Of a DNA stretch of 64,000 nucleotides, positions 52,440 to 59,563 are shown piece after piece; the first letter of the stretch is position 1; every line of letters begins with the position of its first letter. Where the stretch lies: contig NZ_LHVO01000061.1 of NCBI RefSeq assembly GCF_001269925.1, positions 1 to 64,000 of the forward strand, in the 5' to 3' direction. Position numbers and translations under genes: made by a program. Source of the stretch: Pseudomonas sp. MIACH (GTDB lineage Bacteria > Pseudomonadota > Gammaproteobacteria > Pseudomonadales > Pseudomonadaceae). The notes under the pieces were generated by a model that was not told where the DNA came from, did no database searches, and saw nothing but the letters and a program-made list of their open reading frames with translations.

Positions 52440-53376
52440 ACAGGACTTCTCCGGCGGCTGCGCCCACCTCGCTTCCCAAGTTACCTAGAGCAAAGCCCAT
52501 TGCTCCCCCAGCTATCAGAAGGCAGCCCAAGGCAAACGGCCCGGTTGTCGGGGCCATTACGGCTATACACAAACCCATTCCCATCTGTCCTCCGATGATT
52601 CCCCCTGCTACCCCGAACGTTAGTTTACCGGCCTCCACATACTTCGCTTTTCTGCATTGCTGATCTCTCCCAGTAGAGCACGCCTCCTTGATCTCCAGCG
52701 CCGTCGCTGTCGCGCTCAGTGCTATTCCCAATGGTGTACCGTTTTTAAGCAATTTTGCTGTCTTGGAGACCCGCGCAATAGTTTTGCTGTACTGATTTAT
52801 CTCCCCACTATGCAAGTAGCTCTTGGTCGAAATTCCCAGCATTTTCTTGATCGAGCCTTCATTCCTCAGGCCTGTTCCATAACGCGCAAAGCTGCGCATC
52901 TGTGCTTCCAGCTTGGCAAATAGAACTTGGCGTCGAGCCAGAAAATCATCTCTTGCAGCACCTCCTCCACGACGCAATGATTGTTTGTGCAGTGCGTCAA
53001 TTTCATCGAGCGTGTTCACTATTTCCTGTAAGTGTCGGCTCCAAGCGTCGCCTGCAGTACCTATCCCTAGTGATGCGTAACCCAGCAGTTTTTGTAGCAG
53101 GTCGTAGTTGTGCAGGGCGAAGGTATCTGCGCCTTCGGCCATTACGCTATGACGAATGTCCCACGCGGCGCACATCAAGCGTGACTCCTCCAAGGTACAG
53201 CTCGCAGTGGTTTCGTCCCCGATGATGACTAACTGCCCTGGCAGTACAACAACATTGCGAATATGAGTATTGAGGGCATCAAACTTCGCTTCGGCGTGTT
53301 TGCTCAATCGTAGTTTTGCCTTGAGCTCCACTGAGGTTTGTCGATGGTCATTGATGAATGCATAGGGGTGAGGCAT
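52429..53376 (-). CDS. Putative type VI secretion effector, membrane-acting
   Basis: 315 aa, not matched to a family I can name. The N-terminal part (1-75) has a short beta-rich stretch ('NVVVLPGQLVIIGDETT') that recalls LysM-like modules. A helical middle with many Lys/Arg follows (120-215). The C terminus (about 245-312) is two glycine-rich hydrophobic segments ('LTFGVAGGIIGGQMGMGLCI', 'FALGCLLIAGGAMGFALGNL') like the glycine zippers of pore-forming effectors. GGGGGAG lies seven bases before ATG 53376. It is divergent from vgrG and paired with a small membrane protein. Local base composition is richer in A/T than flanking genes. Confidence 0.6.
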   Translation of the reverse strand: MPHPYAFINDHRQTSVELKAKLRLSKHAEAKFDALNTHIRNVVVLPGQLVIIGDETTASCTLEESRLMCAAWDIRHSVMAEGADTFALHNYDLLQKLLGYASLGIGTAGDAWSRHLQEIVNTLDEIDALHKQSLRRGGGAARDDFLARRQVLFAKLEAQMRSFARYGTGLRNEGSIKKMLGISTKSYLHSGEINQYSKTIARVSKTAKLLKNGTPLGIALSATATALEIKEACSTGRDQQCRKAKYVEAGKLTFGVAGGIIGGQMGMGLCIAVMAPTTGPFALGCLLIAGGAMGFALGNLGSEVGAAAGEVLYEY

Positions 53377-53744
53377 TACACACTCCCCCGCGATGCAGAT
53401 TGGCTCGAAGCGAGGTGATTGCTTGCCATGAAAGCATTCCTTTTTGAATGAACATGGCTGCGCAATTTAAATAGCCACCTGGAGGGTGTCTTGGTTATGG
53501 CGGATGAATTTCGGGTGGTTTTTTGTCTTTGGGAAATGGGCTACTGAGCTGCGTCTGAGTTCTGTCAGACGCGTGTGTTTTTACTGAGGCTGGGTGTGCA
53601 ATTACCTGCCGAAAAGCCATGAAAGAGTGAAGCTAGGAATTGGAAACCCGACGCGTAAGGATTTACTGATTTGTTCGCACTGCGGTCGGTTCGATAAGTG
53701 ACTGGTGCAGAATCTCCCGCCCACCCCTCGCAGAGAAACACCGG
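53377..53744. promoter_or_regulatory. divergent region between effector and vgrG, with an internal hairpin
   Basis: 368 bp without a gene. A perfect 8-bp stem (53551-53558 with 53565-53572) followed by gtgtgttttta looks like a rightward intrinsic terminator, 172 bases before the vgrG start, although no gene precedes it on that strand. Promoters for both directions must lie here but were not identified. Confidence 0.5.
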
Positions 53745-55760
53745 ATGTTCGCTCTTGCCAATCAAAGTGCGTTTACCCTGACCCTTGACGGTGAGCCGAG
53801 TGAGCTCAAGGTGTTTGAGTTCCAGGGCAGCGAAGCCATCAGCCAGCCGTATCGATTTGATCTTGAACTGGTCTGCGAACAGCCCGACCTGGACTTGAAA
53901 AGCCTGCTGCATCGCACGGCGTATCTGGGTTTCGACGATCAAGGTCATGGTATCCACGGTCTGGTTTATCGGGTGGCCCAGGGCGACTCCGGGCGGCGCC
54001 TGACGCGTTACCAGATCAGCCTTGTGCCTCAGCTTGCGTATTTGCAGCACAGCAGTCGGCAGCGGATTTTCCAGCACAAGACGGTGCCGCAGATTATTGC
54101 GCAGGTGCTGGAGGACCAGCGGGTCCATGCTGACCAATTCGAATTTCACCTCAGCGGCACTTATCCTGAGCGCGAGTATTGTGTGCAGTTTGGTGAGAGC
54201 GACCTGGCCTTTATTCAGCGGCTGTGTGCCGAGCAGGGGATTCACTATCACTTCCAGCATTCGCCCGAACACCACCTGCTGGTGTTTGGCGACGACCAGA
54301 CCGTTTTCGCCCAGCCCGACCAGTCGACGCCCTACATGCCGGGCTCCGGGATGGTGGCGCAAACGCCAGCGATCAAGCGGTTTTCAGTGCAGTTGCAAAC
54401 CCGCACCACCGCGCTCACCCTGCGCGACTATGACTTTCTCAAGCCGAGCCTGGCGCTGGAGAGTGGGGTTGTCGGTGAACAGCTTCCACGGCTCGAAGCG
54501 CAAGGGTATCCCGGTCATTTTTCTGATCGCGGCCACGGCAAATACCTTGCGCAACGTGGTTTGGAGCGACACCGCAGTGACGCTCGAATAGCCCGGGGTA
54601 ACGGCGATGAGCCTGCATTGATCAGTGGTCGGTTCCTCAAGTTGGCCGGGCACCCGCGGGACGAGTGGAATGACTTGTGGCTGGTGACGCAAGTGACCCA
54701 CGAAGGCAGGCAACCTCAGGTTTTGGAGGAGGCCGTCACCGAGGTGGTCGGTGGGGAGTTTCGCCAGGGCTATCGCAACGAATTTGTCGCGACGCCGTGG
54801 GACGTGATCTTTCGCCCGCCCTTGCCTGAGCCGTCGCGGCCGACCTTGTCGGGTTATCAAAACGCTGTGGTCACCGGCCCCGTCGACAGTGAAATCCATT
54901 GCGACGAATACGGCCGGGTCAAGGTGCAGTTGGCCTGGGACCGCGACGGGGAACATAACGATCACTCCAGTTGCTGGTTGCGGGTGGCCAGCGGTTGGGC
55001 CCATGAGCGCTATGGTTCGGTGCTGATCCCGCGAGTGGGCATGGAAGTGCTGGTAGGGTTCGTCAACGGTGATATGGACATGCCGCTGGTGATGGGCTGC
55101 CTGCCCAACGCCGCGAAGCCGGCCCCCCTCGACCTGCCAGCGGCCAAGACCCGTAGCGTCTTTCGTAGCCAGAGCAGCCCCGGTGGTGGTGGCTACAACG
55201 AACTGCGCATCGAAGACCGTAAGGGCGCCGAGCAGATCTACCTGCGCGCCCAGCGCGATTGGACCCAGGATGTGCTGCATGACTTGCAGGTGCAGGTCGA
55301 CAATCAACGTCGCATCAGGGTGGGCGGTGAGTCGCACCATGAACTGCAAGGTGAAGAGCAGCGCATCACCCATGGCAACCGCCTGACGGAGCTCAAGCAG
55401 GACGATCATCTGGTGGTCGGCGGCTCGCAACAGATGCGCGCCGGGCGGACCATCCAGATTGGCGCCGGGCAGAGCGTGATCATAGACGCGGGCGCGACCG
55501 TGACAATTCAGGCCGGTGGGCAGTCGATTACGCTGTCGGCGGAGGGGATTTTCAGCAGTACGCCGATTCAACTGGGCGGGGCTGTTGTCGCGCTGGGGGC
55601 GCCGTTGATGCCGGGGTTGAAGGAGGCGTTGCTGGCGGTTGTTCCCGCACCGCTGAGCCGCGCCCAGGTGGCCAGTCTGAAACGGAGTGCACCGTTCTGC
55701 GAAGAGTGCCAACGCTGCGCAAGCGGACAGTGCGCTGTCCCCCATCCCCTTCAAGCTTAA
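53745..55760 (+). CDS. vgrG: Type VI secretion spike protein VgrG
   Basis: 671-aa VgrG. gp27-like base ('FTLTLDGEPSELKVFEFQGS', 'YPEREYCVQFGESDLAFIQR'), OB-fold ('EIHCDEYGRVKVQLAWDRDG', 'SSCWLRVASGWAHERYGSVL') and gp5-like beta helix with repeating hydrophobic hexads ('IQIGAGQSVIIDAGATVTIQ'). The C-terminal tail (about 625-671) ends in a four-Cys cluster ('CEECQRCASGQC'). No other T6SS core genes are in the window, so this is an orphan vgrG island. Confidence 0.95.
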   Translation: MFALANQSAFTLTLDGEPSELKVFEFQGSEAISQPYRFDLELVCEQPDLDLKSLLHRTAYLGFDDQGHGIHGLVYRVAQGDSGRRLTRYQISLVPQLAYLQHSSRQRIFQHKTVPQIIAQVLEDQRVHADQFEFHLSGTYPEREYCVQFGESDLAFIQRLCAEQGIHYHFQHSPEHHLLVFGDDQTVFAQPDQSTPYMPGSGMVAQTPAIKRFSVQLQTRTTALTLRDYDFLKPSLALESGVVGEQLPRLEAQGYPGHFSDRGHGKYLAQRGLERHRSDARIARGNGDEPALISGRFLKLAGHPRDEWNDLWLVTQVTHEGRQPQVLEEAVTEVVGGEFRQGYRNEFVATPWDVIFRPPLPEPSRPTLSGYQNAVVTGPVDSEIHCDEYGRVKVQLAWDRDGEHNDHSSCWLRVASGWAHERYGSVLIPRVGMEVLVGFVNGDMDMPLVMGCLPNAAKPAPLDLPAAKTRSVFRSQSSPGGGGYNELRIEDRKGAEQIYLRAQRDWTQDVLHDLQVQVDNQRRIRVGGESHHELQGEEQRITHGNRLTELKQDDHLVVGGSQQMRAGRTIQIGAGQSVIIDAGATVTIQAGGQSITLSAEGIFSSTPIQLGGAVVALGAPLMPGLKEALLAVVPAPLSRAQVASLKRSAPFCEECQRCASGQCAVPHPLQA

Positions 55761-55775
55761 AAGGAATTTACCCTG

Positions 55776-56501
55776 ATGCCGCAACCCTTGACCCCCAGCG
55801 ACTGGCTTGCGCAGTGCCCGCTGCTCACCCACGAGCGACTCTACGTCGTGCTGGGCACTGCCAGTGACGCGAAACCCCTGGCCGTTTGGCAGACCTCGGC
55901 AACCGGGGAGCTGCCCCAAGCGATCTGGGCCGGTACGGCCTATGCCGGGTGGGGCGAGGTGATGCCTTACGTAGGCAGTGTCGAAGCCGACAGTGCTTTC
56001 CTCGATTGGATTGCAACCACCGATGCCCCGGACTGGGGGTGGTTGGCGGTCTCGTCGAGCCCGTTGGAAGTCGTCGTTGCTCACCTGCAAAGCTTGACCC
56101 AGATACTGCTTCCCGATGCGCGGAGCGTGTTCCTGCGCTTCTGGGATGGCGCTCAGTTTCTGCCGCTGGTGCAGCACCTCGGCGATGAGATGGGCGCAGT
56201 CTTGCCGGTGTTCCAGCGGTATCTGATCAATGGTCAGTCGCTGAGCGTGGCGACGCAGTCGGTCGCGGCGGCAAAAGCCAGCCCCTGGTGGCGTGTGCCC
56301 GAGTCGCTGTTGGAGCACCTGGCCGCGCAGTCGCCGCAGCCCCTGATCGATAACCTGCTGCAGTGGCTTGAAGAGCAGCGCCCTGATCTATATGACGCCT
56401 TCACGCCGGCGACCTTGCAGCACAAGGTCGCCTACTTCGCGCGCGATACGCAGATCAGCCCTGAAGCGCTGGCGGGCTACCTGGCCTCAGAGTTGAGTTG
56501 A
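55776..56501 (+). CDS. DUF4123 adaptor protein (Tap/TEC family)
   Basis: 241 aa of the DUF4123 family, chaperones that load an effector onto a VgrG tip. Family features: N-terminal 'ERLYVVLGTASDAKPLAVWQ', 'GWLAVSSSPLEVVVAHLQ', 'SVFLRFWDGAQFLPLVQHLG'. It starts 15 bases after vgrG. Normally the cognate effector follows, but here the next gene is metY on the other strand, overlapping this gene by 15 bases. Confidence 0.85.
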   Translation: MPQPLTPSDWLAQCPLLTHERLYVVLGTASDAKPLAVWQTSATGELPQAIWAGTAYAGWGEVMPYVGSVEADSAFLDWIATTDAPDWGWLAVSSSPLEVVVAHLQSLTQILLPDARSVFLRFWDGAQFLPLVQHLGDEMGAVLPVFQRYLINGQSLSVATQSVAAAKASPWWRVPESLLEHLAAQSPQPLIDNLLQWLEEQRPDLYDAFTPATLQHKVAYFARDTQISPEALAGYLASELS

Positions 56502-57764
56502 CGCCAGCGCCTGCTGCAAATCGTCGATCAGGTCTTCAATTGCCTCGATACCCACCGACAGACGAATCATCTCCGGCTTTACACCGGCCTTGGCTTGTTC
56601 CTGCTCGTTCATCTGGCGGTGAGTGGTGGACGCTGGGTGACAGGCCAGGGACTTGGCATCGCCGATGTTCACCAGGCGCTTGAAGATTTGCAGTGCGTCG
56701 TAGAAACGTACCCCGGCATCAAAGCCGCCCTTCAAGCCAAACGACAGGATCGCCGACGGTTTGCCCTGCATGTACTTCTGCGCCAGTGCGTGGTGCGGGT
56801 GATCGGGCAGGCCGGCATAACTGACCCACTCGACCTCGGCATGGCCTTGCAGGAAGTGGGCGATTTTCAGGGCGTTCTCGGTGTGGCGCTCCATGCGCAA
56901 AGCCAGCGTCTCCAGGCCTTGCAGCAACAAGAAGGCATTCATCGGCGCTAACGCCGCGCCGGTGTTGCGCAGTGGCACGGTACGGGCGCGGGCGATAAAG
57001 GCGGCGGGGCCGAATTTTTCCGTATAGACCACGCCGTGATAGGCCGGCTCGGGCTGGTTGAGGCCGGGAAATTTATCGGCGTATTTCGTCCACGGGAATG
57101 TCCCGCTGTCGACGATCACGCCGCCCAGGGAATTGCCATGGCCGCCGACGTATTTGGTCACCGAGTGCACCACGATGTCGGCGCCGAACTGGATCGGCTT
57201 GCACAGGATCGGCGTGGCCACGGTGTTGTCCACCACCAGCGGCACACCACGGGCATGGGCGACGTCGGCCAGGGCTTCAATGTCGATGATATTGCCCGCC
57301 GGGTTGCCGATGCTTTCGCAGTACACCAGCTTGGTGTTGTCGTCGATCAGTTCGGCGATGGCGGCGGCGGAGTCGTCCCGGGCGAAACGCACATCCACGC
57401 CAAAGCTCGGCAGCAGGTGGGCGAACAGGGTGTAGGTGCCGCCGTAGAGTTGCGGAGTGGTGACGATATTGTCGCCCGCACGGGTCAAGGTCTGGATGGC
57501 GTAGTGGATCGCGGCGCTGCCGGCCGAGACGGCCAGGGCGGCGATACCGCCTTCGAGTGCGGCGATGCGCTGCTCCAGCACATCGTTGGTGGGATTCATG
57601 ATCCGCGTGTAGATATTGCCGGGTACGTCCAGGTTAAACAGGTCGGCGCCGTGTTGAGCGTTATCGAATTCGAAGGCAACGTTCTGGTAGATCGGCACGG
57701 CGACGGCCTTGGTGGTCGGGTCCGACTTGAAACCGTGGTGCAGCGCGATGGTGGCGTCTTTCAT
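56487..57764 (-). CDS. metY: O-acetylhomoserine sulfhydrylase MetY
   Basis: 425-aa PLP enzyme of the Cys/Met metabolism family that makes homocysteine from O-acetylhomoserine and sulfide. PLP Lys in 'IVVHSVTKYVGGHGNSLGG'. 'YTRIMNPTNDVLEQRIAALE' and 'IGNPAGNIIDIEALADVAH' are family blocks. ATG 57764 gives the normal N terminus 'MKDATIALHHGFKSD'. The upstream in-frame extension to 57941 lies in the promoter region. Confidence 0.93.
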   Translation of the reverse strand: MKDATIALHHGFKSDPTTKAVAVPIYQNVAFEFDNAQHGADLFNLDVPGNIYTRIMNPTNDVLEQRIAALEGGIAALAVSAGSAAIHYAIQTLTRAGDNIVTTPQLYGGTYTLFAHLLPSFGVDVRFARDDSAAAIAELIDDNTKLVYCESIGNPAGNIIDIEALADVAHARGVPLVVDNTVATPILCKPIQFGADIVVHSVTKYVGGHGNSLGGVIVDSGTFPWTKYADKFPGLNQPEPAYHGVVYTEKFGPAAFIARARTVPLRNTGAALAPMNAFLLLQGLETLALRMERHTENALKIAHFLQGHAEVEWVSYAGLPDHPHHALAQKYMQGKPSAILSFGLKGGFDAGVRFYDALQIFKRLVNIGDAKSLACHPASTTHRQMNEQEQAKAGVKPEMIRLSVGIEAIEDLIDDLQQALASTQL

Positions 57765-57939
57765 GATTGTTATTGACCTCCCTGGAGTAGTGGATGGCCA
57801 CAATAAATCCGCCTCGCCGTCGACATTTAGATTTTTTTCAACGGGCTGCCTGCGTTTGCGGCATAAGCGCCGCCCGGCATGCGGCCCTGCACCTTTGCGC
57901 CCGTAGAAGGTAAACTTCGCCCCCTGCGCAGGAGCAACC

Positions 57940-58776
57940 ATGAATTATCGTCACGCCTTTCACGCCGGCAACCATGCCGATGTCTTCAAACACCTGACCT
58001 TGACCCGCCTCATCGCCCTGATGTCGCGCAAGGAGCAGCCGTTTGCCTATCTCGACACTCACGCTGGGATTGGTCTGTACGACCTGCAAGGTGATCAGGC
58101 CAACCGCACGGGTGAGTACCTGGAAGGTATCGCGCGCTTGTGGGGCGCCGCCGACCTGCCGGCGCTGACCGCCGACTACATGCGCGTGCTGCATGAGATG
58201 AACCCCGATGGCGAGTTGCGCTACTACCCGGGCTCGCCGGAGCTTGCGCGCCGCCTCACGCGCCCGCAGGACCGCGTGTTGCTCAATGAGAAGCATCCGG
58301 AAGACGGCGTGCTGCTCAAGGACAACATGAAGGGTGATCGTCGGGTCAAGGTTCACCTGGGCGAAGGCTGGCATGTGCCGCGCGCGCTGTTACCGGTGCC
58401 GGAAAAGCGTGCGTTGATGCTGATCGACCCACCGTTTGAAAAGCTCGACGAGATGCAGCGCTGTGCGGCGTCACTCAAGGAAGCCGTCAGCCGCATGCGC
58501 CAGACCGTCGCGGCGATCTGGTACCCGGTGAAAGACCAACGCATGCTGCGCCGCTTCTACCAGGACCTGGCCGGCACCGGTGCGCCGAAGTTACTGCGCG
58601 TCGAGTTGCTGGTGCATCCGCTGGACACGCCCAACACCCTGACCGGCTCGGGCCTGGCGATTGCCAACCCGCCGTGGGGCCTGGAAGAGGAATTGCGGGA
58701 CCTGCTGCCATGGCTGTCCAAGCAGCTTGGGCAGACCCAGGGTGGGTGGCAGATGGATTGGCTTATTGCCGAGTAA
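57940..58776 (+). CDS. rlmJ: 23S rRNA (adenine-2030-N6)-methyltransferase RlmJ
   Basis: 278 aa. Starts 'MNYRHAFHAGNHADVFKH', the RlmJ signature. SAM site 'YLDTHAGIGLYDLQG' and catalytic 'LMLIDPPFEKLDE' (DPPF). Modifies A2030 of 23S rRNA. Divergent from metY. Confidence 0.95.
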   Translation: MNYRHAFHAGNHADVFKHLTLTRLIALMSRKEQPFAYLDTHAGIGLYDLQGDQANRTGEYLEGIARLWGAADLPALTADYMRVLHEMNPDGELRYYPGSPELARRLTRPQDRVLLNEKHPEDGVLLKDNMKGDRRVKVHLGEGWHVPRALLPVPEKRALMLIDPPFEKLDEMQRCAASLKEAVSRMRQTVAAIWYPVKDQRMLRRFYQDLAGTGAPKLLRVELLVHPLDTPNTLTGSGLAIANPPWGLEEELRDLLPWLSKQLGQTQGGWQMDWLIAE

Positions 58777-58795
58777 CCAAGTCTGGTGCAAAACC

Positions 58796-58827
58796 AATGT
58801 GGGAGGGGGCTTGCCCACTCCCACATT
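58796..58827. repeat. REP palindrome (tgtgggag type)
   Basis: Arms aatgtggga (58796-58804) and tcccacatt (58819-58827) around a gggcttgccc core, between convergent rlmJ and msrA. It probably also acts as a terminator. Confidence 0.88.
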
Positions 58828-58843
58828 TTGATTTGCGTCGGCT

Positions 58844-59491
58844 TTAGATCGGGCAAGTCACGCCGGTGCCGCCGATCCCACAGTAGCCCTGTGGATTCTT
58901 CGCCAGGTACTGCTGGTGATACGCCTCGGCGAAGTACACCGTTGGCGCCTCGTCGATCTCGGTGGTAATCACACCCAGGCCTGCTTTGGTCAGTTCAGCC
59001 TGATACGCCTCGGCGCTGGCCTGTGCCGCCGCCAGTTGCTCAGGCGTGGTGGCATAGATCACCGAGCGGTACTGGCTGCCGATGTCATTGCCCTGGCGCA
59101 TGCCTTGGGTCGGGTTGTGCAGTTCCCAGAACATTTTCAGCAAGTCTTCGTATTTCACCTTGGCCTGGTCATACACCACCAGCACCACTTCGCTGTGGCC
59201 GGTCAGGCCCGAGCAGACTTCTTCATAAGTCGGGTTCGGCGTGAAACCGCCGGCGTAGCCAACCACGGTGCTGACCACGCCATCGCGCTGCCAGAACTTG
59301 CGCTCGGCGCCCCAGAAGCAGCCCAGGCCGAAGATCGCGAAGCCGACGTCGTCGACGAACGGGCCCAGCAGCGGGTTGCCGTTGACGAAGTGCGTCTCGG
59401 GCAGGTTCATCGGGGTTTCACGGCCAGGCAAAGCTTGTTCTGCAGTAGGAAGCACGTTTTTGTTCACCAGAATTTCCGAGCGCAAGACCAT
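58844..59491 (-). CDS. msrA: Peptide methionine sulfoxide reductase MsrA
   Basis: 215-aa MsrA. Catalytic Cys in 'FGLGCFWGAERKFW'; resolving Cys near the C terminus ('NPQGYCGIGGTGVTCP'). Repairs Met-S-sulfoxide using thioredoxin. GAGG lies upstream of ATG 59491. Next to dipA, as in P. aeruginosa. Confidence 0.95.
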   Translation of the reverse strand: MVLRSEILVNKNVLPTAEQALPGRETPMNLPETHFVNGNPLLGPFVDDVGFAIFGLGCFWGAERKFWQRDGVVSTVVGYAGGFTPNPTYEEVCSGLTGHSEVVLVVYDQAKVKYEDLLKMFWELHNPTQGMRQGNDIGSQYRSVIYATTPEQLAAAQASAEAYQAELTKAGLGVITTEIDEAPTVYFAEAYHQQYLAKNPQGYCGIGGTGVTCPI

Positions 59492-59563
59492 GATCAGTCC
59501 TCTCAGTCAGATTGAGTAAGGTAAGAAATCAGACCGCCAGTGTGCCCGAGTGTTACCGCGCTG

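Noticed and set aside
54384..56318. 644-codon open frame antisense to vgrG and DUF4123
   Set aside because: Runs across two real genes and their junction, with low-complexity translation.
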